Below, in pieces: positions 41,427 to 49,516 of a stretch of 58,787 nucleotides of DNA. Source of the stretch: Rhodovulum strictum. GTDB taxonomy: Bacteria; Pseudomonadota; Alphaproteobacteria; Rhodobacterales; Rhodobacteraceae. A program made the translations under genes and the position numbers. The first letter of the stretch is position 1. The number at the start of each line of letters is the position of its first letter. The notes beneath the pieces are model-generated. The model was not told the origin of the DNA, searched no databases, and was given only the letters and a program-made list of their open reading frames with translations. Location of the stretch: assembly GCF_009649175.1 (NCBI RefSeq), contig NZ_WJPO01000025.1, positions 1-58,787 on the forward strand, given 5' to 3'.

Positions 41427-41891
41427 CTACTTGCGGAACTTGTCCAGGCTGACCACCTCGGCCTCGCCATGCTGGGCCTCGGCGGGCACGTGGCGGTGGC
41501 CGGGGCCGTCATCGCCGTCGTCATCCTCGTCCTCGGCCTGATGGGTCTCGAAGCGCAGGCCGAACTCGACCGAGGGATCGACGAAGGTGCGGATCGCGTC
41601 GAACGGGATGTAAAGCGGCTCGGGGCGGTCGCCGAAATTCAGCGTGACCGAGAACCCGTCCAGGTTGACCTCGAGATGCTCGAACCAGTGCTGGATCACC
41701 ACGGTCATCTCTTCGGGATAGCGGTCGCGCAACCAGTCCGCCAGCTCGACCTCGGGATGGGTCGTCTCGAAGGTGATGAAGAAATGATGCTCGCCCGGCA
41801 GGCCCGCGGTGGCCACGCGGTCCAGAACCTTGCGGATCAGCTCGCGCATGGCGGCATGCATCAGGTTGCCATAGTCGATCCGGTCGGACAT
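41427..41891 (-). CDS. sspB: ClpXP adaptor SspB (alpha type)
   Basis: 154 residues. IDYGNLMHAAMRELIRKVLDRVA, GEHHFFITFETTHPEVEL, YPEEMTVVIQHWFEHLEV and FSVTLNFGDRPEPLYIPFDAI are the SspB core; a flexible acidic linker (EDEDDDGDD) leads to the C-terminal motif VVSLDKFRK, which binds the ClpX zinc domain. The adaptor tethers ssrA-tagged proteins to ClpXP. The start at 41891 is chosen because earlier in-frame sequence does not match the family. The tmRNA gene itself lies about 650 bases upstream. Confidence 0.93.
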   Translation of the reverse strand: MSDRIDYGNLMHAAMRELIRKVLDRVATAGLPGEHHFFITFETTHPEVELADWLRDRYPEEMTVVIQHWFEHLEVNLDGFSVTLNFGDRPEPLYIPFDAIRTFVDPSVEFGLRFETHQAEDEDDDGDDGPGHRHVPAEAQHGEAEVVSLDKFRK

Positions 41892-42027
41892 TGCCGCTGA
41901 ACCCTCGGGTTGAGTGGGCCCAGCATAGGGGATTCGCAAGGCAGGGGAAGGGGCTACGGGAAAAATCCGCTGCGACCCCGTGCGGGCGCTTTCCGGCACC
42001 CCCGGCAGCCGTGGCGGGCAGGGCGGA

Positions 42028-42453
42028 TCAGCCGATCTTCTGGCCGCTCATCCCGATGGCGATCGAATGGGCGGGCAGGAGTCCCAGTTGTTCGAAGAAG
42101 GCGACGAAGTCGAAACTGTTATATGCCTCGGCGATCCTGTCACCCTCGTAGCGGGCCATGAGCTGGCCCATCACGCGCACCGGCTTGCCGTCGCCCGGCC
42201 GTACCGCCGAACATTCGATCAGCGCGGCCAGCCAGTCACCCGATTCCACCGTCTTGACAAGACGCAGTTGCGGCGCCTCGACCAGGTTGACCAGCGCCAT
42301 CGCGAAGACGCCGATATCCTCGGGCCCCACCTGCATGTCGTCGATCAGGCCCTCAGCCTTGGACTCGTCGGTGAACAGCGTCCCGACCGCGTCGAAATCG
42401 CCCTCCAGATAGACGCGGCGATACCAGTCTTCCAGTCGTTCGGATCTGTTCAT
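42028..42453 (-). CDS. SnoaL/NTF2-like fold protein
   Basis: 141 residues. The outline is a helix (SERLEDWYRRVYLEGDFDAVGTLF), then alternating strands and helices, and a final pair VRVMGQLMARYEGDRIAEAYNSFDFVAFFEQLG, typical of SnoaL-like ester cyclase-fold proteins. These bind small hydrophobic ligands or act as isomerases; no catalytic residues can be picked out. It stands alone between sspB and the tmRNA gene, same strand. Confidence 0.7.
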   Translation of the reverse strand: MNRSERLEDWYRRVYLEGDFDAVGTLFTDESKAEGLIDDMQVGPEDIGVFAMALVNLVEAPQLRLVKTVESGDWLAALIECSAVRPGDGKPVRVMGQLMARYEGDRIAEAYNSFDFVAFFEQLGLLPAHSIAIGMSGQKIG

Positions 42454-42540
42454 GGGCGTCCCCTTTGCGTCCCTCCGTTTGTCGCTCAGAACGGTTAGCG
42501 CAGGATGAACGGAGGCTATGGGCGCGGTGGATAACGTGCT

Positions 42541-42863
42541 GTCGTCAGGAGAAGTGCAGGCTTCTGTTGCCAGGTGCCTGCGAACCCCGCCTTACGTTGC
42601 TAGACGCAAGGGCTTAGATTTGGTCTTGCGGACCGCTTACGCGGCCAGCGCCACCGGAGCACGGTTGTCATTGGCAACTATCATGCTTGCACCGATAACG
42701 GTGGTAGCTCACCGGGCGAAAGCAAACCCCTTTAGACGTCCGTCGATCCTGTTTCGGCCCCATGATCCCGCCAATGTGGGATTTTGGTGGAGCCGCCGGG
42801 TACCGCCCCCGGGTCCGATCCGCTTATTACGGGCGCGTTTATCGCCATAGTCCCTTGCGAGAC
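42541..42863 (-). ncRNA. ssrA: Transfer-messenger RNA, circularly permuted two-piece form
   Basis: Read on the minus strand, the acceptor piece comes first and ends CGGCGGCTCCACCA at 42785; before it the five-base T-stem CCGGG/CCCGG encloses a seven-base loop. A 23-base spacer with an ATCCC/GGGAT hairpin follows, then the coding piece starts GGGGCC at 42761, pairing with GGCTCC, and continues GATCGACGG. The resume codon GCC at 42675 opens the tag ANDNRAPVALAA, with TAA at 42639-42637. A hairpin GCAGGC/GCCTGC at 42581-42556 lies near the 3' end. End positions are approximate: the 5' end is set from the promoter and the 3' end from the last stem. The tag matches those known from Rhodobacter relatives. 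Confidence 0.93.
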
Positions 42864-42869
42864 ATTTCG

Positions 42870-42898
42870 AATGTAGGCGGATGGCCCGAGTCGCGCAA
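42870..42898 (-). promoter_or_regulatory. ssrA promoter
   Basis: On the minus strand TTGCGC (42898-42893) is followed, after exactly 17 bases, by TACATT (42875-42870). Both resemble sigma-70 boxes, and the start point would fall near 42863, just before the acceptor piece. Confidence 0.6.
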
Positions 42899-42918
42899 GG
42901 GGCGCGCCGCGACCGGGC

Positions 42919-43089
42919 TCAGCTTCCGGGCAGCGAGGCGCAATGCGCCCCGCCCGAGGCTTGTCCGGACCCGAGCGCCAGAAGCGGCGGCGCGGTGAAC
43001 GGATCAAGCGGGCGCGAGGTGGCCAGATCGAAGCCCAGCACGCCCGCCACCGCCACCAGCAGCACCAGAACGATGGGCTTGCGGGTCAT
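42919..43089 (-). CDS. 56-residue single-helix membrane protein downstream of YeeE
   Basis: MTRKPIVLVLLVAVAGVLGF makes a basic start and one membrane helix or uncleaved signal, followed by a Pro-rich outside part with LDPFTAPPLL, SGGAHCASLPGS and a single Cys near the end. The start at 43089 overlaps the YeeE stop by four bases (ATGA), the main evidence that it is a gene. Family unknown to me. Being coupled to a rhodanese and a sulfur transporter, the exported Cys may carry or accept sulfane sulfur. Confidence 0.65.
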   Translation of the reverse strand: MTRKPIVLVLLVAVAGVLGFDLATSRPLDPFTAPPLLALGSGQASGGAHCASLPGS

Positions 43090-44210
43090 CGCCGCGCCTC
43101 CAGCCCCAGATAGGGCCTGAGCTTGATGCCGTACCACGACCCGGTAAAGGCCGCCGCAAACCAGGCCCAGCCATGCAGGCTGCCGGTCGAGACCCCGCTG
43201 AACAGCGCCCCGATATTGCAGCCAAAGGCCAGCCGCGAGGAATAGCCCAGCAGGAACCCGGCGATGATGACCGCGATCCAGGCATGGATCGGGTGGCCCG
43301 TGACCTTGGCGCTGAGCCCGTCACGCCACCAGGCGGCCAGTGCCGCGCCCGCGATCAGGCCCAGATCGGTCAGCGAGGTGATGTCGGTCAGAAGGCTCTG
43401 TTCGATCCGTTCCACGTTGGAGGGCGCCGACCAGAAGGCCGAGCCCGACAGATCGGCCCCCATCGCCACCGCGCCCTTGGCGACCCACAGCCCCAGCCCG
43501 TAGACCACGCCCCAGGGCTGGCCCGCGACCACCAGATGCAGGATCGCCAGCCCCGCCAGGATCAGCGCCGCCGCCCAGAGCCGGCCGGGCAGCATCCGCT
43601 TGCCGGGTTCGGCCACCGCCAGCGCGATCCCCGCCACCGCCGCCAGCGCGACCAGCGTCAGCGCCAGCCCCGCGCCCCCCGACAGCGCCGCCACGGGCAG
43701 GCTGCCGAGCCCGGTCCACCAGGTCAGGTGATAGGCCCCGGCGAAACTGCCGATGCAGAAGAAGGGCAGGGCAACCGCGCTGACGAGATTGCCCGAACCC
43801 GCATTGACCAGCGTGCCCGAGCCGCAGCCCAGCACGATCTGCATGCACAGCCCGAAGACGAAGGCGCCGCCGATCATCGCATAGCCGACCGGCGCATGCG
43901 CCCCCATCAGTTCGGTCGGGTTGGCGGCCAGCAGCGGAAAGGCGATCAGCGCCACCAGCCCGATGCAGATCATCTGCGCCACGATGCCGGTTGCGTCGCG
44001 GAACAGGATCAGCCGCCGCCACGGCCCGGTAAAGCCGAAGCGCAACCCCTCCATCACGATGCCGAAGCCCAGCCCGATCAGCAGAAGTGCGCCGTAGCGC
44101 GGCCCGGCCAGCGCCGCGACGGCCAGCGCCGCGGCCAGTGCCGTCAGGACCGCCAGCGCGCGCCCCCTCAGCCGCGGCGTGCTCTGCGTTGCGAGCGTGG
44201 TATCGGTCAT
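43086..44210 (-). CDS. YeeE/YedE (TsuA-like) sulfur-compound transporter
   Basis: 374 residues, about nine or ten helices, with the repeated family motifs around conserved cysteines: LGCGSGTLVNAGSGN in the middle and FGCNIGALFSGVSTGS near the C-terminus. TsuA homologues import thiosulfate by passing it along such cysteines. The gene is eight bases downstream of the rhodanese gene and coupled to the 56-residue protein after it. That arrangement suggests uptake of a sulfane-sulfur compound prepared in the periplasm. A C-terminal remnant of the same family is at 204-404. Confidence 0.88.
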   Translation of the reverse strand: MTDTTLATQSTPRLRGRALAVLTALAAALAVAALAGPRYGALLLIGLGFGIVMEGLRFGFTGPWRRLILFRDATGIVAQMICIGLVALIAFPLLAANPTELMGAHAPVGYAMIGGAFVFGLCMQIVLGCGSGTLVNAGSGNLVSAVALPFFCIGSFAGAYHLTWWTGLGSLPVAALSGGAGLALTLVALAAVAGIALAVAEPGKRMLPGRLWAAALILAGLAILHLVVAGQPWGVVYGLGLWVAKGAVAMGADLSGSAFWSAPSNVERIEQSLLTDITSLTDLGLIAGAALAAWWRDGLSAKVTGHPIHAWIAVIIAGFLLGYSSRLAFGCNIGALFSGVSTGSLHGWAWFAAAFTGSWYGIKLRPYLGLEARR

Positions 44211-44217
44211 GGGTGCC

Positions 44218-45177
44218 TCAATACTTGCCGGTCACCCGGTTCCACAGGTTGCGCACCGGCCCCGGCACATTCGCCATGGGATTACCGGAATTCGCCCAGC
44301 CGACCATCGAGTCGGGGTAAAGCCGCACGCCCTCGATGCCTGCGAGTTCGCTCAGCGCGAACCAGTTGGTCGCGGCCCAATGGCCCGTGTTGCAGAAGGA
44401 CACCAGCCGGTCATCCTGATCGAACCCGTTGAGCGCGGCCAGCCGCTGCACCATTTCGGGTTCGATCCGCGAGGGCGCGGTGCCGAACCAGCCCGAATGG
44501 GTGAAATAGCGCGATTGCGGCAGCGTGCCGGGCCGGGCGGCGGCGTCATGCTTGGCGTTGCCTTCCCAGAACTCGGCGGGCCGGGCGTCGATCAGTTCGC
44601 CGGACTGGCCGCCTGCCACGATCGCCTCGATATCGGCGGTCGTGGCCAGCCATTCGTCGGAAAAGCTGATCGTGATGTCGCTGGGCGTGGGCGCGACCGG
44701 GCCGGTCTCGACCGGCAGATCGGCCGCCAGCCAGGCATTCATGCCGCCATTCAGGATCGCCAGAGGCGCGACGCCGCTGGATTTCAGCGTCCAGTAGACC
44801 CGCGCGGCCGAGCCGAAATCGGTCTGGTCGCTGCCCTGATAGACGATCACCGTGGGGCGGTCATGGGTTACGCCCACCGCGCGCAGCACTTCGGTCAGCC
44901 GGTCCTCGGGCACCAGCGCGCCGGGATTCTCGGCCGGGCCGCGGAACAGGTTGTAGGGCGCATGGACCGCGCCGGGGACGTGCCCGGCCTCGAACAGGGT
45001 CTGCTCGCTGCCCTCGACCTTGCCGGGGCGGATGTCGAGGATCAGCGGATCCAGCGTCTCGCGCGCTTCGGCAAGGGCAGGGGCCTCGATCAGAGGGCCG
45101 AATTCCTGGGTCTCTGCCCGCAGCGGCAGCGCCGCAAGGGCCAGGGTGATGGCGAGGGAAGGCAGGTGTTTGGTCAT
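44218..45177 (-). CDS. Periplasmic thiosulfate sulfurtransferase (two-domain rhodanese)
   Basis: 319 residues with a signal peptide (MTKHLPSLAITLALAALPLRA). Two rhodanese domains follow: the first, ~25-150, has LILDIRPGKVEG, GHVPGAVHAPYN, and an inactive-looking loop at VIVYQGSDQTDFGSA; the second has ELIDARPAEFWEG and the active loop SFCNTGHWAA with Cys262. The final WNRVTGKY is typical of the secreted group. The ATG at 45177 has AGAGGTGA upstream; the upstream in-frame ATG would spoil the signal peptide. It would move sulfane sulfur for the YeeE transporter directly downstream. Confidence 0.9.
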   Translation of the reverse strand: MTKHLPSLAITLALAALPLRAETQEFGPLIEAPALAEARETLDPLILDIRPGKVEGSEQTLFEAGHVPGAVHAPYNLFRGPAENPGALVPEDRLTEVLRAVGVTHDRPTVIVYQGSDQTDFGSAARVYWTLKSSGVAPLAILNGGMNAWLAADLPVETGPVAPTPSDITISFSDEWLATTADIEAIVAGGQSGELIDARPAEFWEGNAKHDAAARPGTLPQSRYFTHSGWFGTAPSRIEPEMVQRLAALNGFDQDDRLVSFCNTGHWAATNWFALSELAGIEGVRLYPDSMVGWANSGNPMANVPGPVRNLWNRVTGKY

Positions 45178-45412
45178 GTCGGTCACCTCTTTCTGATGGG
45201 CCGAACCTGTGGCGTGGTATCGCGCGGCGCAATACCGCATGGCGCGACTCAGACTAGCGTGAAACCCGCAGAAAATCGCCCGTTCTTTGCATCATCGTTT
45301 TCAGGTGCATTTTTTCGCCCGTCCTTGCGGTTGCGGGAAACCGGTTGCGCGGGCAGGCGGGAAAAAAGGATGCGGGCGTGACATTCCGGCCTCAGCCGGG
45401 GACGCGAAGGGG

Positions 45413-45437
45413 GCCGCCCCCCGGCAAGGGAGGCGGC
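45413..45437 (-). terminator. Hairpin after the binding-protein gene
   Basis: GCCGCC-C-CCC (45413-45422) pairs with GGG-A-GGCGGC (45428-45437) around the loop GGCAA, one C-A mismatch. It lies just beyond the stop of the minus-strand gene at 45449. No U-run follows. Confidence 0.5.
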
Positions 45438-45448
45438 GGCAGGCGGGA

Positions 45449-46489
45449 TCAGAACCCGGCCTTGATCTTTTCGAACTCGGCGGACTGGCGTTCGCGCAGT
45501 TGGCCCGGCATCGGCAACTGGGTCAGGACCGGCGCCGAGATCGGCCCCAGACCGACCTCGGTCAGCGCCTCGTCGCCGATCTCGGCCATCGAGGCGGCGT
45601 TGGAATGGCCGAAGCCCGCCGCCAGCAGCCCCTCGGTCGAGGACGGATCGAGCAGCGCGTTGATGAAGTCATAGGCCTTGTCGACCGAGCCCTGGCCATC
45701 CTTGAGCTTGGCATAACCGCACATCCACAGCGACGAGCCTTCGACCGCCTCGCGCTGATAGCCGATGGGGAAGCCCTGTTCGGCCATGGTGGGCACCGTC
45801 TCGTTCCAGGCCCAGGCGATCAGCACCTCGCCCGTGGCTAGAAGCTGCGCCAATTCGGCGGGGTCCACCCAGTAGGTGCGCAGGTTCGGATGCACCTCGC
45901 GCAGCCAGGCCGAGGCGGCAGCGAACTGCGCGTCGGTGGCTTCGGTCCAGTCGGTGGTGCCCGTCGCCAGATAGGCCAGCGCATAGATGTCGTCCACGTT
46001 GTCGGGCAGCGCGACACGGCCGGCATAGTCGGGGTTCAGGAAGACCTGAAGCGAGGCGACGGCCTCGGCGGGCACCTGATCGGTGTTGTAGGCGATGCCG
46101 GTCGAGCCGAAATCGGTCGGCACGAAGAACACCTCGCTGGCATCGACCAGCGCCTTGCCCTTCAGCTCGGCATTCACGTCGGCCCATGCCGGAATGCGGC
46201 TGGTGTCCCACGGCGCCAGGATGCCCGACTCGACCCATTTCGTCACCGAGCCCGCGCAAAGATGGCTGACATCGGCCTTGAAGCCCGAGCGCAGCTTCTG
46301 GAAGGCTTCCTCCTCGTCGCCGAAGAACGAGAAGCTGGGCGCCTGGCCGTGCGCCTCGATGTATTTCGAGTGGAAGGCGGGGTTTTCGAACCCGGAATAG
46401 TCCAGGACCAGCAATTCGGGATCGGCAGCCAGTGCGGCAGAGCCGATCAGCGTGGCGGCGGAACAGGCGAGGAAGGTGCGCATCGTCAT
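45449..46489 (-). CDS. Extracellular solute-binding protein, PotD/spermidine-putrescine type
   Basis: 346 residues with a signal peptide (MTMRTFLACSAATLIGSAALA). The mature start LLVLDYSGFENPAF, the ADVSHLCAGSVTKWVESGIL segment, VPTDFGSTGIAYNTDQV, and WAWNETVPTMAEQGFPI follow the PotD-like group 1 pattern that binds polyamines or small cations. The permeases and ATPase are not adjacent, so it is an orphan in this window. An ATG at 46483 is an alternative start. A polyamine cargo is the family default, not shown by the sequence. Confidence 0.85.
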   Translation of the reverse strand: MTMRTFLACSAATLIGSAALAADPELLVLDYSGFENPAFHSKYIEAHGQAPSFSFFGDEEEAFQKLRSGFKADVSHLCAGSVTKWVESGILAPWDTSRIPAWADVNAELKGKALVDASEVFFVPTDFGSTGIAYNTDQVPAEAVASLQVFLNPDYAGRVALPDNVDDIYALAYLATGTTDWTEATDAQFAAASAWLREVHPNLRTYWVDPAELAQLLATGEVLIAWAWNETVPTMAEQGFPIGYQREAVEGSSLWMCGYAKLKDGQGSVDKAYDFINALLDPSSTEGLLAAGFGHSNAASMAEIGDEALTEVGLGPISAPVLTQLPMPGQLRERQSAEFEKIKAGF

Positions 46490-46622
46490 TCGTCATCCCT
46501 GTGTCTGTGAGGGGAAGGGTGGCGGCACGCTAGCGATGCGCTGTCGCCCGCTCAAGGGAAATAGGGGGGACTCGCAACCGGCTCACGGCTCTGTCAAAAG
46601 GGGTGAGACCAAGGAGGGCAGG

Positions 46623-47144
46623 ATGGGCGGGACGCTGGTGACGGCCGACTGGTGCCGGATGATGGCACGTTACAATCGCTGGCAGAATCGCGCCGTCTTC
46701 GAGGCCGCGGGCGCCTTGCCGCTGGAGGCGCGCGAGGCGGATAGCGGTGCGTTCTGGCGCTCGATCCGGGGGACTTTGTCGCACCTGCTCTGGGCCGATC
46801 ACGTCTGGATGGCGCGGCTTGACGGCTGGGACGCGCCCGATCCGGCGCTGGCCGACAGCGGCGATTTCGTCCCCGACTGGGCCGATCTGCGGTCCAAGCG
46901 GCAGATCACCGACGCGCGGATCAGCCGCTGGGCGCAGGCGCTGACCGACGGGGCGCTGGCGGATGATCTGGTCTGGTACTCGGCGGCGGCAGAACGCATG
47001 GTCACGCTGCCGCGCGCGCTGTGCGTGGCACATATGTTCAACCACCAGACCCATCACCGCGGCCAGATCCACGCGATGCTGACCGCCGCCGGGTCCGATC
47101 CGGGGCCCACCGACCTGTTTCTGATGCCCGATCTTGCGGGCTGA
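46623..47144 (+). CDS. DinB-family metal-dependent protein
   Basis: 173 residues, four-helix bundle with the three-His metal site: LSHLLWADHVWM, and HMFNHQTHHRGQIHAML at 138-154, the DinB/YfiT signature. Family members bind zinc or nickel and several act as thiol-dependent transferases with bacillithiol or mycothiol. The ATG at 46623 has AAGGAGGG upstream. It is followed 18 bases on by acuI, a probable operon. Confidence 0.88.
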   Translation: MGGTLVTADWCRMMARYNRWQNRAVFEAAGALPLEAREADSGAFWRSIRGTLSHLLWADHVWMARLDGWDAPDPALADSGDFVPDWADLRSKRQITDARISRWAQALTDGALADDLVWYSAAAERMVTLPRALCVAHMFNHQTHHRGQIHAMLTAAGSDPGPTDLFLMPDLAG

Positions 47145-47162
47145 GACCGAGGGAGAGAGCGA

Positions 47163-48155
47163 ATGTTCAAGGCGCTGGTCGTCGAGAAGGACGAGGATGG
47201 AAAGACCCGGGCGGGCGTGCAGGAGCTGGACGAAAGCCGCCTGCTGCAGGGCGAGGTGACGGTTGCGGTCGAATATTCCACGCTGAACTACAAGGACGGG
47301 CTGTGCATCGGACCGGGCGGCGGGCTGGTGCGGAATTATCCGCATGTGCCGGGGATCGACTTTGCCGGCGTGGTCGAAGACAGTGCCGACCCGCGCTATG
47401 CCCCCGGCGACCGCGTGGTGCTGACCGGCTGGCGCGTGGGCGAAAGCCATTGGGGCGGCTATGCCCAGAAGGCGCGCGTGGCGGCCGACTGGCTGGTGCC
47501 GCTGCCCGAGGGGCTGACGACGCGCGCGGCGATGGCGGTGGGCACGGCGGGCTTTACCGCGATGCTGGCCGTCATGGCGCTGGAGGATCACGGGCTGAAA
47601 CCGGGCGACGGGCCGGTGCTGGTGACGGGGGCCGCGGGGGGCGTCGGTTCGGTCGCGACGGCGATCCTGGCGAAACTGGGCCATGAGGTCGTCGCCGTCA
47701 CCGGACGCCCCGAGACGGAAAGCTATCTGCGCGATCTGGGGGCTGCGCGCATCCTGCCGCGCGAGGAACTGACCGAGGTCACGAAGAAACCGCTGGAAAG
47801 CGAGACCTGGGCGGGCTGCGTCGACTCGGTGGCGGGCGCGATGCTGGGGCGCATCCTGAAGCAGATGAAATACCGCACGTCCGTTGCCGCGGTGGGGCTG
47901 GCCGGGGGCGCGGTGATCGAGGGCGCGCTGATCACGCCCTTCATCCTGCGCGGGGTCAACCTTCTGGGCATCGACAGCGTGCTGAGGCCGCAACAGGACC
48001 GTCTGCGCGCCTGGAACCGGATCGCGACGGATCTGCCGATGGACAAGCTCGAGGCGATGATCCGGCCCGCGGTGCTGGCCGATCTGCCCGCGCTTGGCGC
48101 CGATATCCTCAAGGGTCGCGTGCAGGGGCGGGTTGTGGTGGATGTGAACGCCTGA
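47163..48155 (+). CDS. acuI: Acryloyl-CoA reductase (NADPH), AcuI/YhdH
   Basis: 330-residue medium-chain dehydrogenase without zinc. The recalled AcuI pattern is visible: MFKALVVEKDED, YSTLNYKDGLCIGPGGGLVR, PHVPGIDFAGVVE, DRVVLTGWRVGESHWGGYA, MAVGTAGFTAMLAVMALE and the NADPH site VTGAAGGVGSVA. Reduces acryloyl-CoA to propionyl-CoA, needed for DMSP and 3-hydroxypropionate use and for removing a toxic electrophile. A six-pair hairpin follows the stop. Confidence 0.93.
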   Translation: MFKALVVEKDEDGKTRAGVQELDESRLLQGEVTVAVEYSTLNYKDGLCIGPGGGLVRNYPHVPGIDFAGVVEDSADPRYAPGDRVVLTGWRVGESHWGGYAQKARVAADWLVPLPEGLTTRAAMAVGTAGFTAMLAVMALEDHGLKPGDGPVLVTGAAGGVGSVATAILAKLGHEVVAVTGRPETESYLRDLGAARILPREELTEVTKKPLESETWAGCVDSVAGAMLGRILKQMKYRTSVAAVGLAGGAVIEGALITPFILRGVNLLGIDSVLRPQQDRLRAWNRIATDLPMDKLEAMIRPAVLADLPALGADILKGRVQGRVVVDVNA

Positions 48156-48161
48156 CCCTGA

Positions 48162-48176
48162 TCGCGCCTAGCGCGA
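48162..48176 (+). terminator. Short hairpin after acuI
   Basis: TCGCGC (48162-48167) and GCGCGA (48171-48176) pair around CTA, six bases after the stop. No T-run. Confidence 0.35.
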
Positions 48177-48238
48177 AGTCATGGTATTTCAAGGCTTTGC
48201 AAGCTGCCCGCCCGCCGTCTAGACAGGCAGGACAACAG

Positions 48239-49492
48239 ATGCCCGACAGCGCCGGAGCCAAGATGGTCGCGCTCGATCCCGAGTTTGTCCGCAACCAGTT
48301 CCCGGCCTTCCGGCAAAAGGAACTGCGCGACAAGGTGTTCTGCGAGAATGCGGGCGGATCCTATGTCTGCCGCTATGTGATCTGGCGCATCCACCGCTAT
48401 TTCAACGAACGCCGCGTGCAGCCCTATGGCGCCTATCCGGCCTCGCAACAGGCGGGCGCCGAGATGGACGAGGCGCGGCTGCGGCTGGCCGCCCATATGG
48501 GCGTGGCCCGCGACGAGGTGCATTTCGGTCCCTCGACCTCGGCCAATACCTATGTGCTGGCCCAGGCGTTCCGACAATGGCTGCCCGCAGGCGCGGCGAT
48601 CGTGGTCACCGATCAGGATCACGAGGCGAATTCCGGGGTCTGGCGGCGGCTGGCCGAGGATGGCGGGATCGAGATCCGCGAATGGAAGGTCGATCCCGGC
48701 ACCGGCCATCTGGACCCCGGCGCGCTGGCCGCGCTGCTGGATCGGCGGGTGCGGCTGGTCTGTTTCCCGCATGCCTCGAACATCCTGGGCGAGGTGAACG
48801 ACGTGGCCGCGATCTGCCGGATGCTGCGCAGCGCAGGTGCGCTGAGCTGTGTTGACGGGGTGGGCTATGCCCCCCATGGCTTGCCCGATATCCGCAGGCT
48901 CGGGGCCGATATCTACCTGTTCTCGACCTACAAGACCTATGGGCCCCATCAGGGCGTGATGGTGATGCGGGGCGAGCTGGCGCATCGGCTGCCGAACCAG
49001 GGCCATTGGTTCAACGCCGCCGATACCGTCAAGCGGTTCAACCCAGCCGGGCCGGACCACGCCCAGATCGCCGCCTGCGCCGGGATCGCGGATTACATCG
49101 ACGCGATTTATGACCACCATTTCCTGGGCGGGCGGGATGCACGGGGGCGGGCGGACAAGGTGGCGGAACTGTTCCGCCAGCAGGAAACCGCGATCCTGAC
49201 GCCGCTGATGGAGTATCTTGCCGGCCGGCCCAGCCTGCGGGTTCTGGGGCCGAAGCGGGCGGATAGGCGGCTGCCGACCGTCTCGGTCGCCCTGTCCGAA
49301 CCCGCCGCGCAGGTGGCCGAGCGGTTGGCGCGGCATGGCATCTTGGTGGGCGGGGGCGATTTCTATGCGCGGCGTCTGTTGCAGGCGATGGGGGTGGATC
49401 CGGCCCGGGGCGTTCTGCGGCTCAGCCTGTTGCATTACACCCAGCCCGCAGAGGTTGACCGCCTGATTACCGCGCTAGATTGCGAACTCTGA
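48239..49492 (+). CDS. Class V aminotransferase / cysteine-desulfurase-like PLP enzyme
   Basis: 417 residues of the fold-type I SufS-like group: FCENAGGSYVCRYV, ASQQAGAEMDEAR, FGPSTSANTYVLAQAF, VVTDQDHEANSGVW, CVDGVGYAPHGLPDI and the PLP Lys232 in FSTYKTYGPHQG. A cysteine-desulfurase catalytic Cys is not clear in the C-terminal region, where HGILVGGGDFYARRL appears instead, so the reaction may be another PLP chemistry. The ATG at 48239 follows CAGGACAACAG; an upstream ATG at 48197 lacks family similarity. Lies 24 bases before the photolyase. Confidence 0.82.
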   Translation: MPDSAGAKMVALDPEFVRNQFPAFRQKELRDKVFCENAGGSYVCRYVIWRIHRYFNERRVQPYGAYPASQQAGAEMDEARLRLAAHMGVARDEVHFGPSTSANTYVLAQAFRQWLPAGAAIVVTDQDHEANSGVWRRLAEDGGIEIREWKVDPGTGHLDPGALAALLDRRVRLVCFPHASNILGEVNDVAAICRMLRSAGALSCVDGVGYAPHGLPDIRRLGADIYLFSTYKTYGPHQGVMVMRGELAHRLPNQGHWFNAADTVKRFNPAGPDHAQIAACAGIADYIDAIYDHHFLGGRDARGRADKVAELFRQQETAILTPLMEYLAGRPSLRVLGPKRADRRLPTVSVALSEPAAQVAERLARHGILVGGGDFYARRLLQAMGVDPARGVLRLSLLHYTQPAEVDRLITALDCEL

Positions 49493-49516
49493 CCGCGGCA
49501 ACCCCCCGGAACCCCG

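Noticed and set aside
42518-42850. 110-residue plus-strand frame in the gap before YeeE
   Set aside because: It lies on the opposite strand of the tmRNA gene and shows no coding features.
48239-49492. SufS/IscS cysteine desulfurase
   Set aside because: No Suf/Isc neighbours and no clear catalytic Cys loop; kept as a general class V enzyme.
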